Of a stretch of DNA of 64,000 nt, positions 8,449-17,001 are shown in pieces (the first letter of the stretch is position 1; each line of letters starts with the position of its first letter). Location of the stretch: the NCBI GenBank assembly GCA_023146255.1, contig JAGLCJ010000015.1, positions 27,373 to 91,372 of the forward strand. Direction: 5' to 3'. Source of the stretch: Alcanivoracaceae bacterium (GTDB taxonomy: Bacteria > Pseudomonadota > Gammaproteobacteria > Pseudomonadales > Alcanivoracaceae). Below the pieces are notes generated by a model that worked only from the letters and a program-made list of their open reading frames with translations, ran no database searches and was not told where the DNA came from. Position numbers and translations under genes: made by a program.

Positions 8449-9378
8449 ATGCAGACCATGAAAATCATTCTTGCCCCGATGGAGGGCCTCGCGGATTTCT
8501 GGGTGCGCCAGGCGCTCACCGACATTGGCGGGTACGACTGGTGCGTGACCGAGTTTGTTCGCGTCAGTGGCACCTTGCTGCCGGCCAAGGTCTTTTATCG
8601 TTGGTGCCCGGAGCTGCAATCCGCCGCGTGCACCCGCAGCGGCACGCCGGTGCATGTGCAGCTGCTGGGGTCTGATCCGTCCTGCATGGCTGACAATGCC
8701 GCTCGCGCAGTGGAGCTGGGCGCGCCGGCGATTGATCTGAATTTCGGTTGCCCGGCAAAAACGGTGAATCGACATGGTGGTGGTGCGGTGCTGCTGGATG
8801 AGCCTGAGCGGGTGCATCAGGTGGTTGCTGCGGTGCGAAATGCGGTGCCGGCGACGATTCCGGTATCGGCAAAGATGCGACTCGGCAATCTGGATGGTGA
8901 GCTTGCGCTGGATAACGCTCGCGGTATTGAAGCTGCCGGTGCCAGTTGGTTGACCGTGCATGGCCGGACAAAAAGTCAGGGTTACCGGCCGCCGGCGTTC
9001 TGGGACCGGATCGGTCTGATTCGTCAGGCGATTAATGTGCCGGTGATCGCCAACGGTGAGATATGGAATGAGCAGGATGCCAGCCGGTGTCTGCAGGAAT
9101 CCGGCTGTGATGCAGTGATGCTTGGTCGCGGCGCGGTCAGCGATCCGTTTCTGGCGCAACGTTTGCGTGGTGAGGTGGAATATCGTGGCTGGCCGCACAC
9201 ACTGCAGCGACTGAAAGTGTTTATTACGGAGCTGAACGGCAGCGGTTCCGATTCACAGGTAAGCGGTCGGGTGAAGCAGTGGTTGAATTACCTGCGCCGC
9301 GATTGTCCTGAGGCGGAAGCGTTGTATCAGCAGATGGTCCGGTTGCGTCGACCGGAGGAAATGCTGGCGCTGCTCTGA
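8449..9378 (+). CDS. dusC: tRNA-dihydrouridine synthase C
   Basis: DusC (309 aa; an ATG at 8458 would give 306) reduces uridine in the tRNA D-loop (U16 in E. coli) with FMN and NADPH. It starts with MKIILAPMEGLADFWVR, has CVTEFVRVSGTLLP, the catalytic cysteine in LNFGCPAKTVNRHGGG, TVHGRTKSQGYR and IANGEIWNEQDA, and ends with VKQWLNYLRRD. These match the DusC subgroup better than DusA or DusB. It ends 5 nt before a convergent GGDEF gene. Confidence 0.92.
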   Translation: MQTMKIILAPMEGLADFWVRQALTDIGGYDWCVTEFVRVSGTLLPAKVFYRWCPELQSAACTRSGTPVHVQLLGSDPSCMADNAARAVELGAPAIDLNFGCPAKTVNRHGGGAVLLDEPERVHQVVAAVRNAVPATIPVSAKMRLGNLDGELALDNARGIEAAGASWLTVHGRTKSQGYRPPAFWDRIGLIRQAINVPVIANGEIWNEQDASRCLQESGCDAVMLGRGAVSDPFLAQRLRGEVEYRGWPHTLQRLKVFITELNGSGSDSQVSGRVKQWLNYLRRDCPEAEALYQQMVRLRRPEEMLALL

Positions 9379-9383
9379 TCAAC

Positions 9384-10523
9384 TCAACCCGCGACTTCGA
9401 CGCGGTTGCGGCCATTATCCTTTGCCTGGTATAGCGCCCGGTCGGCGCGGCGGAACAGTTCATCAATATCGAGCGCTTCGCCATGACAGGTGGCTACGCC
9501 GAAGCTTGCGCTAAGTTGCAAGCGGACCCGTCCGGTATCCACCGGTTCGTTTGCCAGCGCCTCCCGGCAACGCTCGGCAATGACGCGGGCATTGTCTGTA
9601 TCGCAGTTCGGCAACAGCAGGACAAACTCTTCACCGCCATAGCGACCGAGGTGATCGACTTCACGAATGCTGTCGGCCAGACAGCGTGTCGCCTGAATCA
9701 ATGCCTGATCGCCGGCACTGTGGCCATGATCGTCATTGATACATTTGAAGTGGTCCAGATCGACTATCACCAGTGATAGCGGTTGGCCGGTGCGTTCTGC
9801 CACCGCCGCCTCTCGTGCCATCAATTCGCTCAGATAGCCTCGGTTCCAGCTGCCGGTAAGGGCATCGCGTCGGGACAATTCGCGTACCTGTAATTCCCGC
9901 GCCCGCAGGGCGTTAACGATGTAACGGGTAAACATCAGGAAGCCGATTGCCACCGGGAAGCCGATCAGGACCTGCATGAATAGCCACATTGGTGCCAGAA
10001 ACCGATTCGGTGGCTCGTCGCCGAACAGCGGTGCATCGGCAACCCAGCCCATGCTGACGGCAAAGCCGAGCATGATGATCTCTGCCCAGGTGATCAGCAG
10101 GGCGTTCATGACGTGACGATTCTTGAACATGACAAAGCCGAAAGCCGGGGTCACGGCAAGCAGTAATCCTGTGACGATGGCATGGACGCCGTTGAAGTAG
10201 GCCAGCACCACCAGCGGGTGGCCGAACATATAGGTGACAATCATGCCCGGCAGCCGGCTTTTCGGGTTGCGTTTGCGCAGCGGCAGGAAAGTCAGATACA
10301 GAAGGCCCCAGAACAACATCATGGCGAGGGCGAACAGGTTCATCTGGTGCAGTACCGGGATCTGCACATGCGGCGCCAGCTGTGGCAGCAATACGCCGAT
10401 CATGCCGGTGACAAGAAAAAAGCCGTTCATGGCGATGATGATGACGCAGGCCAGCAGGGCGCCATCCACCGGGGGCCAGAACATCGGGTTGCCTTTTGCG
10501 GTCAGCTTCCGCCAGAGAGACAT
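9384..10523 (-). CDS. Membrane-bound diguanylate cyclase (GGDEF)
   Basis: A 379-aa protein with roughly six N-terminal membrane segments up to about residue 205, then a GGDEF domain starting at SRRDALTGSWNRGYLSELM. The active-site GGEEF is at residues 296-300 and is preceded by an REVD inhibitory-site motif, so it is predicted to be active and feedback-controlled. The N-terminal sensor region was not assigned to a known family. It is convergent with dusC with only 5 nt between stops. Confidence 0.9.
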   Translation of the reverse strand: MSLWRKLTAKGNPMFWPPVDGALLACVIIIAMNGFFLVTGMIGVLLPQLAPHVQIPVLHQMNLFALAMMLFWGLLYLTFLPLRKRNPKSRLPGMIVTYMFGHPLVVLAYFNGVHAIVTGLLLAVTPAFGFVMFKNRHVMNALLITWAEIIMLGFAVSMGWVADAPLFGDEPPNRFLAPMWLFMQVLIGFPVAIGFLMFTRYIVNALRARELQVRELSRRDALTGSWNRGYLSELMAREAAVAERTGQPLSLVIVDLDHFKCINDDHGHSAGDQALIQATRCLADSIREVDHLGRYGGEEFVLLLPNCDTDNARVIAERCREALANEPVDTGRVRLQLSASFGVATCHGEALDIDELFRRADRALYQAKDNGRNRVEVAG

Positions 10524-10603
10524 CAGATCATCACTAAGTCGTTATGCTTATTATGCGAAAGAGTATAGCCATGGTGATAGCAGCTGGGAAACGCTTGCGC
10601 ACC

Positions 10604-10626
10604 CGCTTCCGGACTGACCGGAAGCG
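10604..10626. other. Inverted repeat upstream of acyl-CoA dehydrogenase
   Basis: CGCTTCCGG and CCGGAAGCG form a perfect 9-bp inverted repeat around a 5-nt centre, about 90 nt upstream of the acyl-CoA dehydrogenase start. No T-run follows. It could be an operator for a fatty-acid-responsive regulator or an RNA hairpin in the leader. Confidence 0.4.
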
Positions 10627-10712
10627 CCATCTGGCTGATGGACTGCGTCATCGCCGAGACAATCCGCTCGGATTAGTCTCACTGCTATTCAGGACGCAGG
10701 AGATCATCCCCC

Positions 10713-12503
10713 ATGGCCCAGTATCAGGCCCCCCTCGACGATATCCGGTTTGTTGCCCACGACCTGCTCGGGCTGACCGACCATTACCCGACACTGCACG
10801 GTGTGGAGCCGCCGGATCGGGAGACCTTTGACTTGATGCTGGAACAGGGCGGTCGCTTCTCTGAGCAGATGCTGCACCCGCTGTACCGCAGTGGTGACGA
10901 CAGCGGCTGCGATTTCAATGGCGGTCAGGTGCGCTTGCCGAAGGGCTATCGTCAGGCACGTGAGCAGTTCGTTGCATCCGGCTGGCCTGGTCTGACCGCG
11001 CCGATCCGCTGGGGCGGACAGGCGCTGCCGCGCTCGGTGGGCATCGCCATAAACGAGATGATGTGTGCCACCAATCCGCCGTGGGTAATGCTGGTGGGGC
11101 TGCCAAGCGGTGTGATGATGGCGGTGGAGGCCCATGGTGACGAGTGGCAGAAGCAGCGTTTCTTCCCGGGTCTGGTTGATGGCCGTTTCAGTGCCACCAT
11201 GTGTCTGACCGAGCCGCATTGCGGTACCGATCTCGGTATTTTGCGTACCCGCGCCGAGCCGCAGGCAGACGGCAGCTATCACATTACTGGCACGAAAATA
11301 TTTATCAGCTACGGTGAGCACGACTGTGCTGACAACATTATTCATCTGGTGCTGGCGCGACTGCCGGATGCGCCGACCGGCACGGCCGGCATCTCCATGT
11401 TTATTGTGCCGAAGCTCATGGTCCATGAAGACCAGTCGCTGGGCGAGCGTAACCGGGTTAGCTGCGGCGCAATCGAACACAAGATGGGCTATGCGGCGTC
11501 ACCAACCTGCGTAATGAACTTCGATGCGGCCACCGGCTATCTGGTCGGCAAGCCGAATGAAGGGCTGAAATACATGTTTGTGATGATGAATGATGCCCGC
11601 ATAGGTTCAGGCATGGCGGGTCTGGGTCTTGCCAATGCCAGTTATCAGGGAGCGCTTGCCTATGCCCGCGAGCGGTTGCAGATGCGTTCGCTGTCCGGCA
11701 AGAAAAACCCCGGCGGCGCGGCGGACCCGATTATTGTTCATCCGGGTGTACGGCAACTGCTGCTGACCCAGAAAGCCTTTACTGAAGGCTGTCGGGCACT
11801 GTGTCTGGATGCGGCCCGTTATGGTGATCTGGCGGAGTACGGAGCTGATGAGTCGATCCGCAAGGCAGCATCGCACCGGCTCGGTTTTCTCACCCCGATC
11901 GTCAAGGGATTTGTCACTGAGGTGAGTAACGAATGCGTCAGTCATGGCGTACAGGTGCTCGGTGGTCACGGTTATATCCGTGAGCATGGTATGGAGCAAC
12001 TGATGCGCGATTGCCGGGTCAGCACCATCTATGAAGGAACTACTCAGGTTCAGGCGCTGGATCTGCTCGGCCGCAAGATCATGCTGGATCAGGGGCGGGC
12101 GATGAATGCCATGATTGCCGAGATTGATGCCTTTTGTGAACAGCATCAGGTGCATACGCGCATCGGTGCGCATGCACAGCTGTTGCGTGGAAAGTTAGCA
12201 GATTGGCAGGCGCTGGCCGGCGAGGTTGGCACGGCCGCGATGAAAGATCCGGATGAAGCCGGTGCAGCCTCGGTCGACTTTCTGCTGTACTCCGGCTACG
12301 TGCTGTTGGCGTGGTACTGGTTGCGGCTGACGCTGGCTGCCGAGCAGAAACTGGCAAACGACGGCGATGCGCATTTCTGTCAGGGCAAGTTCAAGGCGGC
12401 GGATTTCTACTTTGCCAGATTACTACCGCGCACACTGGCGCTGGCGGCAAGTATCCGAGCCGGTGGTAGTAGTCTGATGGCAGTTACGGATGAGGAGTTT
12501 TGA
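10713..12503 (+). CDS. Long acyl-CoA dehydrogenase (DmdC-like architecture)
   Basis: A 596-aa FAD-dependent acyl-CoA dehydrogenase, about 200 residues longer than the classical 380-aa enzymes. Family landmarks are TMCLTEPHCGTDLG and GTKIFISYGEHD in the middle domain, and LGGHGYIREHGMEQLMRD and IYEGTTQVQALDLLGRK, where the glutamate of YEGT is the expected catalytic base. A C-terminal extension follows residue 450. The length and extension resemble the DmdC/FadE5 group, which acts on methylmercaptopropionyl-CoA or fatty acyl-CoA; substrate is not decidable here. It stands alone, followed by a REP-like element. Confidence 0.88.
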   Translation: MAQYQAPLDDIRFVAHDLLGLTDHYPTLHGVEPPDRETFDLMLEQGGRFSEQMLHPLYRSGDDSGCDFNGGQVRLPKGYRQAREQFVASGWPGLTAPIRWGGQALPRSVGIAINEMMCATNPPWVMLVGLPSGVMMAVEAHGDEWQKQRFFPGLVDGRFSATMCLTEPHCGTDLGILRTRAEPQADGSYHITGTKIFISYGEHDCADNIIHLVLARLPDAPTGTAGISMFIVPKLMVHEDQSLGERNRVSCGAIEHKMGYAASPTCVMNFDAATGYLVGKPNEGLKYMFVMMNDARIGSGMAGLGLANASYQGALAYARERLQMRSLSGKKNPGGAADPIIVHPGVRQLLLTQKAFTEGCRALCLDAARYGDLAEYGADESIRKAASHRLGFLTPIVKGFVTEVSNECVSHGVQVLGGHGYIREHGMEQLMRDCRVSTIYEGTTQVQALDLLGRKIMLDQGRAMNAMIAEIDAFCEQHQVHTRIGAHAQLLRGKLADWQALAGEVGTAAMKDPDEAGAASVDFLLYSGYVLLAWYWLRLTLAAEQKLANDGDAHFCQGKFKAADFYFARLLPRTLALAASIRAGGSSLMAVTDEEF

Positions 12504-12521
12504 GCAGGAGATCATTCAACT

Positions 12522-12580
12522 GCAGGAGCCGTCGATCGACGGCGAACTGGCTTCGCCGCCGGTCGGCCGCTCCTACAGGT
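12522..12580. repeat. REP/BIME-like palindromic repeat, copy 1
   Basis: Two short palindromes head-to-head: GCAGGAGC-CGTCGATCGACGG on the left and a CCGGTCGGCCGCTCCTAC half on the right. It is nearly the reverse complement of the element at 50076-50134, apart from the linker. GTAGGAGC tips with GC-rich hairpins are typical of Pseudomonas-type REP sequences. It sits between convergent acyl-CoA dehydrogenase and ectC, where it may act in transcript stabilisation or termination. Confidence 0.75.
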
Positions 12581-12588
12581 AAGCCTTT

Positions 12589-12987
12589 TCAGCTGTTATC
12601 GACCGGATAAACACCATTCTCGTCGTGCACTTCCTTGCCACTCAGCGGCGGGTTGAAAGCGCAGGCCATGACCATATCCACGCCGCGGTTGGCACGCAGG
12701 AAATGTTCATCGTGTTTGTCCAGCATGTACACGGTGCCAGGCCGAATCGGATAGACCTTGCCATCGGCAACGGTCTCAATCTCGCCCTCGCCGCTGATGC
12801 AGTAAACCGTCTCCAGATGGTTCTGATACCAGATGTGGGTTTCACTGCCGGCAAAGATGGTGGTGATATGAAATGAAAAGCCCATGCCATCATCTTTCAG
12901 GCTCAGTCGCACCGATTCCCAGTTGCCATTCGGGGCGGTGACACAACGCTCGCTCTGCCGAGCTTCATCGAGAGTGCGCACGATCAT
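12589..12987 (-). CDS. ectC: L-ectoine synthase
   Basis: EctC (132 aa) is the cupin enzyme that cyclises N-gamma-acetyl-diaminobutyrate to the compatible solute ectoine. Diagnostic stretches are MGFSFHITTIFAGSETHIWY, ETVYCISGEGEIE and GTVYMLDKHDEHFLRA. It is the last gene of the operon and its ATG overlaps the stop of a 43-aa ORF (ATGA). An AGGAG ribosome-binding site lies inside that ORF. Confidence 0.97.
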   Translation of the reverse strand: MIVRTLDEARQSERCVTAPNGNWESVRLSLKDDGMGFSFHITTIFAGSETHIWYQNHLETVYCISGEGEIETVADGKVYPIRPGTVYMLDKHDEHFLRANRGVDMVMACAFNPPLSGKEVHDENGVYPVDNS

Positions 12988-13115
12988 GCGAGGTGGTTCT
13001 CCTTCCAGTGTTTGAGAATAGACTCGGCATGGTGCCGGCCAACGCCGAAATCATCAGCGGAGTGGGCCAACACCTGCAGAATGGCGCGAATCATCAGCGG
13101 ATTTCTGTTCGACAT
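12984..13115 (-). CDS. Hypothetical 43-aa ORF between ectB and ectC
   Basis: Not recognised as a known family. The ORF runs from an ATG overlapping the ectB stop (TGATG) to a TGA overlapping the ectC start (ATGA), filling the whole ectB-ectC gap without a break. It begins MSNRNPLMIRAILQVLAHSA and ends HAESILKHWKENHLA. It has no signal peptide and is predicted helical and mildly basic, with five histidines. Coupling at both ends argues that the frame is translated, either as a functional microprotein or as a ribosome relay to ectC. Expression is not proven. Confidence 0.6.
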   Translation of the reverse strand: MSNRNPLMIRAILQVLAHSADDFGVGRHHAESILKHWKENHLA

Positions 13116-14428
13116 CAGGCCACCACGCTGACCTTGCTGCGACGCTGCTGCTTGACCCGGTCCTTCATCACGGTATCAACGCTGTCCGAGACGATGGTCA
13201 GGCCACGTACCAGATCTTCCTCGCTGATGGTCAGCGGACACAGCGTCTTGATCACATGGTCATCGGCGCCGGAGGTTTCGATCACCAGCTTGTGGCGGAA
13301 CGCTTCCGAGGTGATCTCGTCGGCAAGCGAACCATCGCGACAGACCAGACCCTGCATCATTCCACGACCACTGAGGTGGAACCAGTAATCGTCATAGCGA
13401 TTGGCAATGTCACGGAAATGTTCGGTGATGATATCGCCCTTGCGTTTGATCTCAGTGGCAAAGGTGTTGTCACGCCAGTAATGGTCAAGTGCTGCAGTGG
13501 CGGTGACAAAGGCTGGGTTATGGCCGCGGAAGGTGCCGTTGTGCTCGCCTGGCTTCCACTGATCCAGTTCCGGCTTCATCAGCACCACTGAGAACGGCAG
13601 GCCGTAACCACTAAGCGATTTCGACAGGGTGATGATGTCCGGCTCAATGCCGACTTCGTCGAAGCTGAAGAAGCTGCCGGTACGACCACAGCCGGCCTGA
13701 ATGTCATCGACAATCATCAGCATGTCGTGCTTGTGGCAAACCTTCTCAAGGTTACGCAGCCATTCGAAACTGGCCGCATTGATGCCACCTTCGCCCTGCA
13801 CCGTCTCGACGATCACTGCCGCCGGGTGATCGATGCCACTGGAACTGTCCGAGAGCATTTTGTCGATCATTTCGGTGGTATCAAAACCGGTGCCCAGATA
13901 GCCGTCATAGGGCATGACACTGGTGTTGGTCAGGGATACGCCGGAAGCATTACGGTGATGACTGTTGCCGGTGGCGGCCAGCGACCCCAGCGATACGCCA
14001 TGGAAACCATTGGTGAAGGTAATGATGTTGCTGCGGCCCTTGATGTTACGGGCAATCTTCAGCGCTGCTTCTACCGCATTGGAGCCGGTCGGGCCGGTAA
14101 ACTGCATGATGTATTGCATCTTGCGCGGCTTGAGGATCACATCTTCAAACATCGACAGGAAGTTGCGCTTGGCAACAGTGTGCATGTCGAGGCCGTGGAC
14201 GATGTAGTCCTCGCTCAGATAGGCGATCAGCTTTTCCTTCAGTACCGGATTGTTATGGCCATAATTCAAGGTGCCAGCACCGGCGAGAAAATCCAGATAG
14301 GCGTCGCCGTTCTCATCGTACAGGTAGGAACCCTTGGCTTTCGAGAAAAGCACGGGAAAACTGCGAGCATAGCTCTGTACTTCGGATTCAATACGGTCAA
14401 AGACGTCGGTGTCTGCCTTGGCGTTCAT
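13115..14428 (-). CDS. ectB: Diaminobutyrate-2-oxoglutarate transaminase
   Basis: EctB (437 aa) converts L-aspartate-beta-semialdehyde to L-2,4-diaminobutyrate with glutamate as amino donor, the first committed step of ectoine synthesis. Class III PLP aminotransferase features are DFLAGAGTLNYGHNNP, FTGPTGSNAVEAALKIAR, MIVDDIQAGCGRTGSFFS and the PLP lysine segment ITLSKSLSGYGLPFS. The tail (RRSKVSVVA) is a few residues longer than some homologues. ectA lies 34 nt upstream; a 43-aa ORF is coupled downstream. Confidence 0.97.
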   Translation of the reverse strand: MNAKADTDVFDRIESEVQSYARSFPVLFSKAKGSYLYDENGDAYLDFLAGAGTLNYGHNNPVLKEKLIAYLSEDYIVHGLDMHTVAKRNFLSMFEDVILKPRKMQYIMQFTGPTGSNAVEAALKIARNIKGRSNIITFTNGFHGVSLGSLAATGNSHHRNASGVSLTNTSVMPYDGYLGTGFDTTEMIDKMLSDSSSGIDHPAAVIVETVQGEGGINAASFEWLRNLEKVCHKHDMLMIVDDIQAGCGRTGSFFSFDEVGIEPDIITLSKSLSGYGLPFSVVLMKPELDQWKPGEHNGTFRGHNPAFVTATAALDHYWRDNTFATEIKRKGDIITEHFRDIANRYDDYWFHLSGRGMMQGLVCRDGSLADEITSEAFRHKLVIETSGADDHVIKTLCPLTISEEDLVRGLTIVSDSVDTVMKDRVKQQRRSKVSVVA

Positions 14429-14462
14429 AAAAATCTCCCTGTTTATTCTGTGATTAATCGAT

Positions 14463-15029
14463 TCAGTGGTTAAGTGCGTCGTTCACCTGGGTACGGTTGA
14501 ACGGGCCAATGCGAAGAAGGTGCTCATCCTTGTGAGCGCCGGAAAAATGAATGCGGCTGTCAAACAGGATGAAGGTCTCGGTGCGATAACGGCGCTTGTC
14601 GGCGAAGCGGCGGAACAGTGCCCAGGAGGCATCGTTATCCGGGGTAATGGTGGTGTCGATATACTGGACGTTCTGGCTGTCATCACGATCCAGCAGCTCT
14701 GCCAGCATCCGCGAAGCGAGGCCAAGACCGCGAGCTTTCTCATCGACCGCGACCTGCCAGACAAACAGAGTGTTCTGTTGTTTCGGCGGAATGTACGCGG
14801 AAACAAATCCGACCAGTTCTCCATCCAGCTCCGCAGCGACACAGGTGTCGGCAAAGTGGGTGCATTGCAGCAAGTTGCAGTACAGCGAATTTTCGTCGAG
14901 TGGCTTGCAGCGCTTTACCAGCGCGTGCAATTTGGCACCGTCCTCGCTGTCTGGCTTGCGAAGGGTAACATCGGTATCAGGTCGGGCGTGGTTGGTGCCG
15001 GCGCCCGGAGCGGCGGTATCTGCGAACAT
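14463..15029 (-). CDS. ectA: L-2,4-diaminobutyrate N-gamma-acetyltransferase
   Basis: EctA (188 aa) acetylates diaminobutyrate using acetyl-CoA. The GNAT core is visible: DENSLYCNLLQCTHFADTC, LVGFVSAYIPPKQQNTLFVW and the acetyl-CoA loop VDEKARGLGLASRML, followed by TTITPDNDASWALFRRFA. A strong AAGGAG ribosome-binding site directly follows a run of ten A residues upstream of the ATG. Confidence 0.96.
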   Translation of the reverse strand: MFADTAAPGAGTNHARPDTDVTLRKPDSEDGAKLHALVKRCKPLDENSLYCNLLQCTHFADTCVAAELDGELVGFVSAYIPPKQQNTLFVWQVAVDEKARGLGLASRMLAELLDRDDSQNVQYIDTTITPDNDASWALFRRFADKRRYRTETFILFDSRIHFSGAHKDEHLLRIGPFNRTQVNDALNH

Positions 15030-15042
15030 GGAATGGTTCTCC

Positions 15043-15052
15043 TTTTTTTTTT
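15043..15052 (-). repeat. A10 homopolymer next to the ectA ribosome-binding site
   Basis: Ten consecutive A on the minus strand run directly into the ectA Shine-Dalgarno sequence within the 32-nt ectR-ectA gap. Tracts of this length are prone to polymerase and replication slippage, which would alter local spacing but not a reading frame. Confidence 0.6.
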
Positions 15053-15061
15053 GCCGTTGTT

Positions 15062-15601
15062 TCAGCGGCGAGCGGCGCGGCCGCCGCGTTGTCCTCCGGA
15101 AGGAAGGGTCGAGGTATCGGCCAGTGACTGGCCTCGGTCAATGGCGCCGACATCCAGCACCGGTGAAGCATCAATGCCGTCCGCATCCATCATTGAGGCG
15201 ATTCGCTCGACCGCACTGATGATCTGCGACTGCTCCCAGTCCTGCAGCGCGGTAAAGCGGCGGACAAAGGTTTCCTGTAATGGCTCTGGCGCATCTGCGA
15301 TCAGCGCCCTGCCAGCATTTGTGAGTCGGGCATAGACCCGGCGTTTGTCGGTGGAGCCGCGCTCACGGACAACCAGGCCGCGACTTTCCAGTCGATCAAG
15401 AATGGTGGTGACCGTTGCCTGACTGAGGGATACCTGCGCGGCAATGTCGCCCATGGTCATTTCATCTCGACTGCCAATCGCCTGAAGGATCAGTAGCTGT
15501 GGCGCAGTCAGCCCGGACTCCCTGCTCAGGCGTCGGGAATACAGGTCGGTGGCGCGGATGATGCGGCGCAGGGCAATCAGCACGTCGTCGTGTCGGGCCA
15601 T
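15062..15601 (-). CDS. ectR: MarR-family regulator of ectoine synthesis
   Basis: A 179-aa MarR protein with the winged-helix signature GDIAAQVSLSQATVTTILDR followed by LESRGLVVRERGSTDKRRV, and a basic tail (GGQRGGRAARR). EctR-type MarR repressors control ectABC in methylotrophs and halophiles. Here the gene is co-directional with and 32 nt upstream of ectA, so it is likely the first gene of the operon and autoregulated. The ATG at 15601 is chosen because AAAGGAGCGGG lies upstream; an in-frame upstream start is less family-like. Confidence 0.85.
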   Translation of the reverse strand: MARHDDVLIALRRIIRATDLYSRRLSRESGLTAPQLLILQAIGSRDEMTMGDIAAQVSLSQATVTTILDRLESRGLVVRERGSTDKRRVYARLTNAGRALIADAPEPLQETFVRRFTALQDWEQSQIISAVERIASMMDADGIDASPVLDVGAIDRGQSLADTSTLPSGGQRGGRAARR

Positions 15602-15742
15602 CGGGATTTGTCCCGCTCCTTTGATCTGTGAGTAATAAGCGTGCGCATAAACTGTGCCTCGCTGTTTCTGTCGCCCGGAAACCAATGCTATCTACATGAA
15701 AAATAACGATATAAATGAATGGGCGACGAAGAGTGAGGGTGC

Positions 15743-15771
15743 ACCATAACAGCCAATAGTTTAGATGTCAA
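15743..15771 (-). promoter_or_regulatory. Sigma70-type promoter for ectR-ectABC
   Basis: On the minus strand, TTGACA (15766-15771) is followed after exactly 17 nt by TATGGT (15743-15748). This is a near-consensus promoter about 140 nt upstream of the ectR start. The leader between them is AT-rich and could hold the EctR operator. Confidence 0.7.
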
Positions 15772-15978
15772 AATATCAGGGTCCAAAGGAGTTTTCTATA
15801 TCGGCTTTTTTCACGGTGAAATGAGGCCTATAGGAGCAGGCTATACAGAGCAGAGCCAAAGCCACACGACACTTCCGTCTATTCGGGCGGCCTTATCTGC
15901 TAGACTTGCCACCCCCCGAAAGACGGGCGGCGCCGCTGAGCCGCGGTGTTGCCCATGTCCCGGCCAACGGAGACTTCG

Positions 15979-16935
15979 ATGAAAAGCCAACAAGGCGCGG
16001 TCACCAAGGTAATGCCTGATGTCGCCAGCACGGCGACCCGGCATATCAACAGCACCCTGGACTGGGTCGGCATGAGTGAGATTCACCTGCCGGCGCGGCT
16101 CAGCGATACGCTGGCAGGCGAGCGACCGATCAGTACGTCGATTCAGGCATACGTGAATCTGCAGGACCCCAAGGCTCGCGGAATCCATATGTCGCGGCTA
16201 TACCTGACGCTGGAAGAAACCTTCGCTGACTGTTCCGTCAGCGCGGCTTCCATCGGCAAGCTGTTGGGCACCTTTTTGCATACCCACGAAGGTCTTAGCA
16301 GCAAGGCGTTTGTCCAGCTCGACTTTGAATACTCGATGCGTCGCCAGTCGCTGAAGAGCAACTATTTCGGCTGGAAAAGCTATCCGGTAAGTATCTGCGG
16401 CACCCTTTCGGAAGGCGAGCTGAGAGTGGAGTTGTCGGTGGAGGTGCCTTATTCCTCCACCTGTCCGTGTTCGGCGGCACTGGCGCGGCAGCTGATTCAG
16501 GATGCCTTTCGCAACCAGTTCGGTGATGTTGGTACCATTCCGGCAGAGCAGGTGGCGGAGTGGCTGGGTACCGAAAAAGGTATTGTTGCCACGCCGCACA
16601 GCCAGCGTTCGGTGGCGCAAGTCCGTGTGTTGCTGGATCACACCGAAGAATCAGGTTTTCCGATTACCGCATTGATCGATGCGATTGAAGGGGCGCTGAA
16701 GACGCCGGTGCAAACCGCAGTAAAGCGTGAGGACGAGCAGGAGTTTGCCCGTCTGAATGGCCAGAACCTGATGTTCTGTGAGGATGCGGCGCGGCGTTTG
16801 CAGCAGGCGCTGGAGCCGCAGGGCTTGTACAAGGACTTCTGGCTGCGGGTGAACCACCTTGAGAGTTTGCACGCGCATAATGCGGTGGCAATTGTTACCA
16901 AGAATATGCCAGGTGGGTACCTGCCGATTCCCTGA
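15979..16935 (+). CDS. folE2: GTP cyclohydrolase FolE2 (type IB)
   Basis: FolE2 (318 aa) makes 7,8-dihydroneopterin triphosphate from GTP for folate and queuosine synthesis. It is the alternative to zinc-dependent FolE and works with other metals. Family motifs are GIHMSRLYLTLEE, the active-site cysteine region STCPCSAALARQLI, and HLESLHAHNAVAIV near the C-terminus. ATG at 15979 is preferred over an upstream GTG because of the GGAG upstream and the standard N-terminus. FolE2 is often induced in zinc limitation, which fits the convergent zinc-linked operon; no clear Zur box was seen. Confidence 0.95.
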   Translation: MKSQQGAVTKVMPDVASTATRHINSTLDWVGMSEIHLPARLSDTLAGERPISTSIQAYVNLQDPKARGIHMSRLYLTLEETFADCSVSAASIGKLLGTFLHTHEGLSSKAFVQLDFEYSMRRQSLKSNYFGWKSYPVSICGTLSEGELRVELSVEVPYSSTCPCSAALARQLIQDAFRNQFGDVGTIPAEQVAEWLGTEKGIVATPHSQRSVAQVRVLLDHTEESGFPITALIDAIEGALKTPVQTAVKREDEQEFARLNGQNLMFCEDAARRLQQALEPQGLYKDFWLRVNHLESLHAHNAVAIVTKNMPGGYLPIP

Positions 16936-16949
16936 ACCGGATAAAAATA

Positions 16950-16998
16950 GCTGGCATAAAAAAGCCCGGTCATCTGACCGGGCTTTTTTTATGCCAGC
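16950..16998. terminator. Bidirectional intrinsic terminator
   Basis: A long inverted repeat: GCTGGCAT and an A-run, then GCCCGGTCA pairs with TGACCGGGC followed by seven T and ATGCCAGC. It separates convergent folE2 and the outer membrane protein gene and has T-tracts for both directions. Confidence 0.9.
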
Positions 16999-17001
16999 GC
17001 G

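Noticed and set aside
15827..15860. Third REP element (TAGGAGC string upstream of folE2)
   Set aside because: Contains TATAGGAGC but lacks the GC-rich palindrome and partner unit of the two accepted copies.
15780..15978. Zur box upstream of folE2
   Set aside because: No TGTTATA-N-TATAACA-like palindrome was found by eye, so zinc control of folE2 is only inferred from context.
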